Below the pieces are notes generated by a model. The model had not been told where the DNA came from, did not search any database, and saw only the letters and a list, made by a program, of their open reading frames with translations. A DNA stretch of 8,771 nucleotides from an uncultured Clostridium sp. (lineage in GTDB: Bacteria > Bacillota > Clostridia > TANB77 > CAG-508): the NCBI GenBank assembly GCA_945937855.1, contig CAMEUC010000043.1, positions 1-8,771 on the forward strand. The letters are read 5' to 3'. Shown piece after piece: positions 1 through 5,144 of this stretch (its first letter is position 1; each line of letters starts with the position of its first letter). Made by a program: the position numbers and the translations under genes.

Positions 1-18
1 GATTTGATTGGAGGATTC

Positions 19-798
19 ATGAAATATATAAATAAGGAAAAATTAAATGTATTTAAAAATTTAAAAAATGATGATTATTTTGTAATAACAGATTTTGACC
101 ATACACTTACAACCCCAAAAAGTGAAACTTCCGTAGGATTAATTCCTCATTATGTAGGAGGAGAACTTTTAATAAAAAGAACAAAAATTTTTGAGTTTTA
201 TAGACCGCTAGAATTAGACTATACAATAAATGCTGAGGACAAAAAGAAAATAATGAAAGAATGGGCTCAAAAAAGCTTCCAGCTATTATCAGATTATATA
301 ACAGAGGACAATATAGAAAAAGCAGTTGAAAATGCAAATATTTATTTAAGAAGCGGAGTAAAAGAATTTTTTAAAGAAATGTACAACAAAAATATTCCAG
401 TAATAGTTATGTCTTCTGGTATGGGCAATGTTGTAAAAAGGTTTTTGGAAAAAGAAAATTGTTTATTTAATAATATGACTATTGTTTCTAATTTTTTCGA
501 ATTTAAAAATGGAAAAGCGAGTATTAACTTAGATAATGTTATGGCTACATCAAATAAGGAATATATAAGAATTTCTGAAAATGTTAGAAAAAATATAGAA
601 ACTAAATCTAAGGCATTATTATTTGGAGACTTAATAGAAGACATAAAAATGGCAAAAAGGGAAAAACTAGCAGATACATTAACTTTTGGATTTTTAGATG
701 AAAATGTAGAAAAGAATTTGGAAAGATATAAAGAGCATTTTGATGTTATATTAACTGATGAGAGCGATTTTAATGATGTAAAAAATATTTTAAAATAA
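19..798 (+). CDS. HAD-superfamily phosphatase, pyrimidine 5'-nucleotidase (UMPH-1) type
   Basis: A 259-aa cytosolic protein with no signal or membrane segment. The HAD motifs are all visible: motif I ITDFDHTLT with nucleophile D25 and acid/base D27, motif II MSSG near 131-134, motif III lysine in SNKE (K180), and motif IV GDLIEDIKMA with Mg2+ ligands D204 and D208. The middle part (LRSGVKEFFKEMYNKNIP, then TIVSNFFEF) closely resembles, from memory, eukaryotic cytosolic 5'-nucleotidase III, so hydrolysis of a nucleoside monophosphate such as UMP or CMP is the likely reaction; substrate is inferred. The ATG at 19 is chosen because GGAGG lies at 10-14, four bases upstream. An in-frame TTG at 4 would place that Shine-Dalgarno inside the gene. 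The ATPase gene starts 28 bases downstream with no terminator between, so the two may be cotranscribed. The upstream promoter lies outside the window. Confidence 0.85.
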   Translation: MKYINKEKLNVFKNLKNDDYFVITDFDHTLTTPKSETSVGLIPHYVGGELLIKRTKIFEFYRPLELDYTINAEDKKKIMKEWAQKSFQLLSDYITEDNIEKAVENANIYLRSGVKEFFKEMYNKNIPVIVMSSGMGNVVKRFLEKENCLFNNMTIVSNFFEFKNGKASINLDNVMATSNKEYIRISENVRKNIETKSKALLFGDLIEDIKMAKREKLADTLTFGFLDENVEKNLERYKEHFDVILTDESDFNDVKNILK

Positions 799-826
799 TA
801 AAAAATTAAAAAAGGAGGATTTTAAT

Positions 827-3529
827 ATGGCAGTAAATTGGTTTGGACAAACGGTAGATGAAACAATTGCTACACTAAAAACAGATGTAGAAAAGGGATT
901 ATCTCAAGATGAAGTAAAGAAAAGACAAGAACAATATGGACTAAATGAATTAAAAGCAAAAAAGAAAAAAAGTTTATTTGTAAAATTTTTAGAACAATTT
1001 AAAGATTTTATGATAATAATTTTAATTATTTCTGCAATTATTTCTGGAGTTATTGGAGTAGCACAAGGAGAAGGAATTACAGATACAATAATAATTTTGA
1101 TAGTTGTAATAGTTAATGCAATAATAGGTGTAGCACAAGAAAACAAGGCTGAAAAATCTTTAGAGGCTTTGCAAAAACTAAGTTCACATGTGGCAAAAGT
1201 TATTAGAAATGGAAAACTTGAAGTAGTTCCATCTAAAGAATTAGTACCAGGGGATATAGTTGTATTAGATACAGGAGATTATGTTCCAGCAGATTTAAGA
1301 ATAATAGAAGCAATAAATTTAAAATCTCAAGAGGCTGCATTAACAGGAGAATCAGTTCCTGTGGAAAAAATGTCAGCAAAAATTGATGATGAAAAAATAG
1401 GAATTGGTGACAGAATAAATATGTTATTCTCATCAAGCTTAATTACTTATGGTAGAGGAAAAGCAGTAGTTGTAGAAACTGGAATGAATACAGAAGTAGG
1501 TAAAATAGCAGATATAATAAACACTGCAGAAGAAACAGGAACACCACTTCAACAAAAGCTAAACAAATTAGGAAAAACATTAGGAATAGTTGCACTAGTT
1601 ATATGTGCAGTAATATTTGGAGTAGGACTTTTATATGGAAAAGAACCAATTCATATGTTTATGACAGCTGTAAGCTTAGCAGTTGCAGCAATTCCAGAAG
1701 GTTTACCAGCAGTATTTACAATAGTTCTTGCAATTGGTGTACAAAGAATGGTAAAAAGAAATGCTATTGTTAAAAAATTGCCAGCAGTTGAAACTTTAGG
1801 AAGTGCATCAGTAATATGTTCTGATAAAACAGGAACATTAACACAAAATAAAATGACAGTAGAAAAAGTATTTTGTGATGGAGTTTTAGTAGATTTAGAT
1901 AATGCAAAAAATATGATAGATATACAAAAACTTGTATATTCAAGTATGTTGTGTAATGATACAAAAATATCAGACGAAAAAGAATTAACAGGAGACCCTA
2001 CAGAAACAGCTTTGGTAGATATGGCATTTAAACTTGATTTTGACCCATCTGTATATGGAAGATTCCCAAGAGTAGCTGAAATACCTTTTGACTCAGATAG
2101 AAAATTAATGACAACTGTACATGAAGAAAATGGAAAGTATGTAGTTTATACAAAAGGTGGAGTAGATGAGCTTTTATCAATTTGTAATTCATATATATTA
2201 AATGGAGATGTAAAGCAAGATTTAGACGAATATAAAGAAATTATTAGAAAAAACAATATGGAAATGGCACAAAATGCATTAAGAGTTTTAGCAATGGGAT
2301 ATAAAGTATTAGACCATAAACCAGAACATGAAGAAATATTAAACTTAGAATCTAATTTAACATACATTGGAATGGTTGGTATGATAGATCCACCAAGATT
2401 AGAAGTAAAAGCAGCTGTTGAAGAATGTAAATCAGCAGGAATAAAAACTGTAATGATTACAGGAGACCACAAAATTACAGCTATTGCAATTGCAAAAAGT
2501 TTAGGAATATTAGAAAATGAAGACGAAGCAATAACAGGAACTGAATTAGAAGAAATGAGTGATGAAGACTTAATTAAAAATGTAAGAAAGTATTCTGTAT
2601 ATGCTAGAGTATCTCCAGAACATAAAGTAAGAATAGTAAAAGCATGGCAAGCCAATGGAGAAATTGTTGCTATGACTGGTGATGGAGTAAATGATGCACC
2701 TTCTCTAAAAATTGCAGATATTGGTTGCGCAATGGGAGTTGTAGGAACAGATGTTGCAAAAGAAGCGGCAGATGTAATACTAACAGATGATAATTTTGCA
2801 ACAGTAGTTTCAGCAGTAGAAGAAGGAAGAAGAATATATGATAATATATTAAAAGCAATTCAATTCTTGCTATCAAGTAATATTGGTGAAATAGTTGTAT
2901 TGTTTGTAGCAATATTAATAACACCATTACTTGGAAAAGCATTTAATATAGATATAACTTTAATTGAAACATTATTACCAATACACATATTATGGATTAA
3001 CCTAGTAACAGATTCACTTCCAGCTTTAGCACTAGCAGTAGATCCAGCGGCAAAAGATGTAATGCAAAGAAAACCACTAAAAAATACTAAAAAAGGTATA
3101 TTTACAAAAGGAATGACTTGGAGAATAATATATCAAGGAATAATGATAGGATTACTTACACTAACAGCATTTATAGTTGGTTTAAGCACAAAAGGAGTAA
3201 GCCAAGAAGAAAAAGTACAAATTGGTCAAACTATGGCATTTTATGTATTAGCATTATCTGAACTTGTTCATGTATATAATATAAGAGACAATAAAAAATC
3301 AATTTTCAAAACAGGAATATTTAATAATAGTAAACTAATTTTAGCTACATTAGTATCAGCATCATTAATGTTTATAATACTATTTATTCCGGCATTAAGA
3401 GAGATATTTAAGTTAGCAGTATTACCAACTGCACATATATTAGAAATAGTATTGCTAGTATTAGCACCAGTAGTAATAGTAGAGCTATTAAAACTATTAA
3501 AAATAAATACAACAAAAGATGAAGTATAA
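827..3529 (+). CDS. Calcium-transporting P-type ATPase (P2A, SERCA-like)
   Basis: A 900-aa integral membrane pump that would use ATP to export Ca2+. The N-terminal cation-ATPase domain (about 1-55) is followed by M1-M2 (about 60-110), the actuator domain with TGES at 173-176, M3-M4 with PEGLP at 290-294, the phosphorylation motif DKTGTLT with D333, a nucleotide-binding domain with KGG at 443-445 (usually KGA), the hinge TGDGVND at 617-623, and M5-M10. Aligned by eye to SERCA, the ion ligands are all kept: E291 in M4, N685 and E688 in M5, N725, T728 and D729 in M6, and E812 in M8. This favours Ca2+ over Na+/K+ or Mg2+ and suggests both Ca2+ sites are complete. Length is usual for bacterial members. 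GGAGG at 814-818, eight bases upstream, supports the ATG at 827. A strong terminator follows. No riboswitch is visible upstream. Confidence 0.93.
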   Translation: MAVNWFGQTVDETIATLKTDVEKGLSQDEVKKRQEQYGLNELKAKKKKSLFVKFLEQFKDFMIIILIISAIISGVIGVAQGEGITDTIIILIVVIVNAIIGVAQENKAEKSLEALQKLSSHVAKVIRNGKLEVVPSKELVPGDIVVLDTGDYVPADLRIIEAINLKSQEAALTGESVPVEKMSAKIDDEKIGIGDRINMLFSSSLITYGRGKAVVVETGMNTEVGKIADIINTAEETGTPLQQKLNKLGKTLGIVALVICAVIFGVGLLYGKEPIHMFMTAVSLAVAAIPEGLPAVFTIVLAIGVQRMVKRNAIVKKLPAVETLGSASVICSDKTGTLTQNKMTVEKVFCDGVLVDLDNAKNMIDIQKLVYSSMLCNDTKISDEKELTGDPTETALVDMAFKLDFDPSVYGRFPRVAEIPFDSDRKLMTTVHEENGKYVVYTKGGVDELLSICNSYILNGDVKQDLDEYKEIIRKNNMEMAQNALRVLAMGYKVLDHKPEHEEILNLESNLTYIGMVGMIDPPRLEVKAAVEECKSAGIKTVMITGDHKITAIAIAKSLGILENEDEAITGTELEEMSDEDLIKNVRKYSVYARVSPEHKVRIVKAWQANGEIVAMTGDGVNDAPSLKIADIGCAMGVVGTDVAKEAADVILTDDNFATVVSAVEEGRRIYDNILKAIQFLLSSNIGEIVVLFVAILITPLLGKAFNIDITLIETLLPIHILWINLVTDSLPALALAVDPAAKDVMQRKPLKNTKKGIFTKGMTWRIIYQGIMIGLLTLTAFIVGLSTKGVSQEEKVQIGQTMAFYVLALSELVHVYNIRDNKKSIFKTGIFNNSKLILATLVSASLMFIILFIPALREIFKLAVLPTAHILEIVLLVLAPVVIVELLKLLKINTTKDEV

Positions 3530-3557
3530 CTATTAATATATAGATTGGAAATCGGTA

Positions 3558-3604
3558 AAAAAACTCAGGGTTTAGCAAAAACTAAAACCTGAGTTTTTTG
3601 TTTT
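3558..3604 (+). terminator. Intrinsic terminator after the P-type ATPase gene
   Basis: An 18-base arm at 3558-3575 (AAAAAACTCAGGGTTTAG) pairs with 3582-3599 with a single G-A mismatch. The loop is CAAAAA and the GC core is CTCAGG/CCTGAG. The arm ends in six T and four more T follow one G. It lies 28 bases after the ATPase stop codon and separates that unit from the downstream RNA-like island. Confidence 0.9.
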
Positions 3605-3617
3605 CAGCTTTTAAAAT

Positions 3618-3646
3618 TTGTAACTTTACATAAAATATAGTATAAT
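3618..3646 (+). promoter_or_regulatory. Sigma-A-like promoter of the RNA-like island
   Basis: TTGTAA at 3618-3623 (4/6 to TTGACA) and a perfect TATAAT at 3641-3646 are separated by 17 bases. Transcription would start near 3653, exactly where the base composition changes from AT-rich to GC-richer. The segment 3632-3648 matches 4021-4037, the -10 region of the PIN gene, at 16 of 17 positions, so this is a recurrent promoter style in this genome. It sits just after a terminator, so it is not readthrough-dependent. Confidence 0.65.
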
Positions 3647-3652
3647 AGTATT

Positions 3653-3829
3653 GATGTAGGCAAGAACCTACTACAATATCAAAATAAACGGGCAGTCAAT
3701 ACGATTGTCAAGTCCGAAAGGGCGGAAAGGATTATCATGATTAAACAGTACAAGAAGCGGAAATACACTATGAAGGCCGAAAAGGTCACACCAGGTACTG
3801 AACTCTACAACTACCTCGGAAGAAAATGA
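3653..3829 (+). ncRNA. Candidate structured non-coding RNA, family not identified
   Basis: About 177 nt with visibly higher G+C than anything around it, preceded by its own promoter. Several helices can be drawn by hand: GTAGG 3656-3660 with CCTAC 3667-3671; CAAT 3697-3700 with ATTG 3704-3707; GTCC 3712-3715 with GGGC 3720-3723 closed by a GAAA tetraloop; GGCC 3775-3778 with GGTC 3784-3787; and a longer-range CAGTAC 3746-3751 with GTACTG 3795-3800 that encloses the previous hairpin. CTACA at 3805-3809 could also pair with TGTAG at 3655-3659, closing the whole molecule. Size, GC contrast and an isolated intergenic position resemble standalone clostridial RNAs such as the raiA motif, but I cannot confirm that family. 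No riboswitch or 6S consensus was recognised. No clear terminator follows. A 30-codon ORF (3737-3829) lies inside, preceded by AAAGGA, so a small-protein gene is an alternative reading. Confidence 0.5.
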
Positions 3830-3833
3830 AAGA

Positions 3834-3911
3834 ATGGAATTTCAATATGATTTTGGCGATAATTGGAGATTTAATATTATATTAGAAAAAATATTAGACA
3901 GAGATTATTAA
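3834..3911 (+). pseudogene. Remnant of a pRiA4b ORF-3-family (PRiA4_ORF3) gene
   Basis: This frame reads a 25-residue peptide beginning MEFQYDFGDNWRF and ending at TAA 3909-3911. The segment YDFGDNW followed by NIILEKIL matches the signature core of the plasmid pRiA4b ORF-3-like domain (YDFGDxWxHxIxLE) that I know from this family. Intact members are usually well over 100 aa, so the N-terminal half and the C-terminal part are missing. The frame is open upstream only to about 3774, through the GC-richer island, whose translation there (SHQVLNSTTTSEENER) does not look like the family. The fragment is AT-rich like the host genes, so the composition break near 3825-3830 is probably the junction where the rest of the gene was lost. 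No ribosome-binding site is seen. Confidence 0.6.
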
Positions 3912-4006
3912 TAAAAAGTTGCTGCTCAACAAAAAATATAATGAACCTCCAAAAAAATTTAAAAAATATTTGTAATAACCGAAAGTCAAAAAGTTTCTTG
4001 AAAATA
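3912..4006 (+). other. Gene-free AT-rich spacer
   Basis: Nothing convincing is visible here beyond homopolymeric A runs. A four-base-pair hairpin (GTTG 3918-3921 with CAAC 3927-3930) is followed by T residues on the minus strand only, and it is too weak to call a terminator. No ORF with a ribosome-binding site was found on either strand. Confidence 0.5.
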
Positions 4007-4035
4007 TAGATAAATTTATCAAAATGTAGTATAAT
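4007..4035 (+). promoter_or_regulatory. Sigma-A-like promoter of the PIN/antitoxin pair
   Basis: TAGATA at 4007-4012 (4/6 to TTGACA) and a perfect TATAAT at 4030-4035 are 17 bases apart. Transcription would begin near 4042, only a dozen bases before the PIN start codon, so the leader would be little more than the Shine-Dalgarno site. Confidence 0.6.
4009..4020. promoter_or_regulatory. 12-bp palindrome over the -35, candidate toxin-antitoxin operator
   Basis: GATAAATTTATC is a perfect 12-bp palindrome overlapping the -35 hexamer and the start of the spacer. Toxin-antitoxin operons are commonly autoregulated by the antitoxin or the complex binding an inverted repeat at the promoter, so this is the obvious operator candidate. 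Perfect AT palindromes also arise by chance in sequence this AT-rich, hence the low confidence. Confidence 0.35.
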
Positions 4036-4054
4036 AGAAAAAGAGGTTGATTTT

Positions 4055-4495
4055 ATGCTAAAATTATATTTAGATAATTGTTGTTATAATAGATTATTTG
4101 ATGATTTAACACAAGAAAAGGTTAATCTAGAAGCAAATGCTATAGAGAATATATTTCGAAAGCATATAAATAAAGAAGTAGAAATTTATAAAAGTATGGC
4201 AATAGATTTTGAGATATCAAAAATTAAATCAGATAACAAAAAAAGACAAGTAGAAGATTTATATGATGCAATGGAATTAACAGAAATTGATTATTCCGAA
4301 GAAATAAAGCAAAGAGCAATAGAATTAAGGCAATACAATATAAAAGACATGGATTCATTACATTTGGCTTTTGCAGAAAGTGAAGATGTGGATTATTTTA
4401 TTACAACTGATAGACTATTAATAAATGCTTCAAAAAGAGCAAATTTGAAGATTAAAGTTATAAATCCAATAGAATTTATTATGGAGGTGATTTAA
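4055..4495 (+). CDS. PIN-domain protein, probable VapC-like endoribonuclease toxin
   Basis: A 146-aa soluble protein with the PIN fold signature. The N-terminal strand LYLDNCC carries D7, a second acid is E53 (or D51) in AIDFEISKI, the motif KDMDSLHLAFA carries D98/D100, and FITTDRLL carries D119. These acids form the Mg2+/Mn2+ site in PIN nucleases, which cut RNA, often tRNA or rRNA in VapC toxins. The actual target cannot be read from the sequence. GAGGT at 4043-4047 is seven bases before the ATG. The stop codon directly abuts the start of the next gene, whose Shine-Dalgarno lies inside this gene's last codons, so the two are translationally linked. A toxin-first order is unusual for VapBC. 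A solitary PIN nuclease with another role is the alternative. Confidence 0.75.
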   Translation: MLKLYLDNCCYNRLFDDLTQEKVNLEANAIENIFRKHINKEVEIYKSMAIDFEISKIKSDNKKRQVEDLYDAMELTEIDYSEEIKQRAIELRQYNIKDMDSLHLAFAESEDVDYFITTDRLLINASKRANLKIKVINPIEFIMEVI

Positions 4496-4693
4496 ATGGC
4501 AGTAACAGTAAGAGAATTAGAAAAAATAAGAAGAGAAGGTCTTAAAGCTTTAAAAGATAAATTAGGTGTTGAAGGTATGATAAAATTCATACAGATGTAT
4601 AGTGATGGAAAAGGAGACTATACAAAGGAAAAGTATGAAAATCCAGAAGAATTAACAATAGAAGATTTTGAAAAATTTTTAGAAGAGAATTAA
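4496..4693 (+). CDS. Small acidic protein, putative antitoxin to the PIN protein
   Basis: A 65-aa protein of no family I recognise with certainty. Residues 1-22 (MAVTVRELEKIRREGLKALK) form a charged probable helix, 23-35 are a short hydrophobic segment (LGVEGMIKFIQMY), and 44-65 are strongly acidic (EELTIEDFEKFLEEN). Small size, an acidic tail and zero-gap linkage behind a PIN nuclease gene fit an antitoxin that binds and blocks the toxin, but no AbrB, RHH or Phd-type DNA-binding motif is evident. The start is secure: GGAGGTGA at 4483-4490 is an eight-base match to the anti-Shine-Dalgarno, five bases before the ATG. This is a much stronger site than that of the toxin gene, so the antitoxin may be made in excess. 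A terminator closes the unit ten bases after the stop. Confidence 0.7.
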   Translation: MAVTVRELEKIRREGLKALKDKLGVEGMIKFIQMYSDGKGDYTKEKYENPEELTIEDFEKFLEEN

Positions 4694-4702
4694 ACTAATT
4701 TA

Positions 4703-4735
4703 AAAACTATTCCTAAAAATAGGAGTAGTTTTTTT
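4703..4735 (+). terminator. Intrinsic terminator of the PIN/antitoxin unit
   Basis: AAAACTATTCCT at 4703-4714 pairs with AGGAGTAGTTTT at 4721-4732 over 12 bp with one G-U pair. The loop is AAAAAT, and the T tract runs to 4735. Confidence 0.9.
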
Positions 4736-4751
4736 ATGCAAAAATCATCGT

Positions 4752-4779
4752 TCTAATTGAACCCTCATAGGAATACAAT
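4752..4779 (+). promoter_or_regulatory. Candidate sigma-E promoter of spoIIID
   Basis: TCTAATT at 4752-4758 and AATACAAT at 4772-4779 are 13 bases apart. The -10 matches seven of eight positions of the sigma-E consensus CATACANT, and the -35 resembles the sigma-E -35 (TNATATT type) at five of seven. spoIIID is a known mother-cell sigma-E gene. Transcription would start near 4786, inside or at the end of the hairpin loop described next. Confidence 0.45.
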
Positions 4780-4804
4780 TAAACAAAAGTATTCTTATGG
4801 GGGT
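4761..4804 (+). promoter_or_regulatory. Inverted repeat overlapping the spoIIID promoter and ribosome-binding site
   Basis: ACCCTCATAGGAATAC at 4761-4776 pairs with GTATTCTTATGGGGGT at 4789-4804, 16 bp with two G-U pairs and a 12-base A-rich loop. No T tract of terminator length follows. The 3' arm contains GGGGG (4799-4803), the only Shine-Dalgarno-like sequence before spoIIID, so RNA carrying both arms would hide it. Its 5' arm overlaps the candidate sigma-E -10. It could act on RNA, act as a protein-binding site on DNA, or be an imperfect terminator. Confidence 0.6.
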
Positions 4805-4813
4805 TTATGCATT

Positions 4814-5074
4814 ATGAGAGGAATATCAATAGAAGAACGAGCAGTTAGCTTAGCACAATATATAATAGATACAGGAGATACGGTAAGAGGGGCAGCAAAG
4901 AAATTTGGTGTTTCTAAAAGCACGGTACACAAGGATGTAAGCGAAAGATTAATACATATTAATTATGCACTTGCACAAGAGGTTAGAAAAATTCTAGATG
5001 AGAATAAGGCAGAAAGACACATAAGAGGAGGAATGGCAACAAAACTAAAATATAGTAGAGAAAAAACAGGATAG
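4814..5074 (+). CDS. spoIIID: SpoIIID, sporulation transcriptional regulator
   Basis: An 86-aa DNA-binding protein that in Bacillus and Clostridia activates and represses sigma-E-dependent genes in the mother cell and helps launch the sigma-K stage. The helix-turn-helix spans about 23-44 (TVRGAAKKFGVSKSTVHKDV), nearly identical to the B. subtilis protein as I recall it. The C-terminal basic segment RHIRGGMATKLKY (68-80), needed for DNA contacts outside the HTH, is also kept. Length is close to the 93 aa of B. subtilis. The ATG at 4814 aligns with the known N-terminus; the frame extends upstream to a TTG at 4757, but that extension is unrelated and overlaps the promoter. GGGGG at 4799-4803 is ten bases before this ATG, a long spacing. 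An out-of-frame ATG at 4807 opens only a 13-codon ORF. yabG starts 70 bases downstream. Confidence 0.95.
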   Translation: MRGISIEERAVSLAQYIIDTGDTVRGAAKKFGVSKSTVHKDVSERLIHINYALAQEVRKILDENKAERHIRGGMATKLKYSREKTG

Positions 5075-5081
5075 GAGAAAC

Positions 5082-5109
5082 ACAATTCTACAAAATCTTA
5101 CATATTATA
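5082..5109 (+). promoter_or_regulatory. Candidate sigma-K promoter of yabG
   Basis: CATATTATA at 5101-5109 is a perfect match to the sigma-K -10 CATANNNTA, and AC at 5082-5083 sits 17 bases upstream as the minimal sigma-K -35. This agrees with yabG being a sigma-K gene in B. subtilis and C. difficile. An overlapping TATAAT at 5111-5116 has no good -35 and is less likely. Confidence 0.5.
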
Positions 5110-5144
5110 TTATAATCCCTTAGATTTTTTTGAGGTGATATAAT

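Noticed and set aside
2146..2655. A 169-codon open frame on the minus strand within the ATPase gene
   Set aside because: It is antisense to conserved ATPase codons, has no ribosome-binding site and reads as a hydrophobic Ser/Ile/Leu-rich shadow.
3653..3829. T-box, c-di-GMP, guanidine, fluoride or Mn2+ riboswitch, or 6S RNA
   Set aside because: None of the consensus elements I know for these classes is present, and no anti-terminator or downstream intact gene in a riboswitch arrangement is seen.
4757..4813. N-terminal extension of SpoIIID from an in-frame TTG
   Set aside because: The extra residues do not match SpoIIID and would be encoded across the promoter and hairpin; the ATG at 4814 aligns with the known N-terminus.
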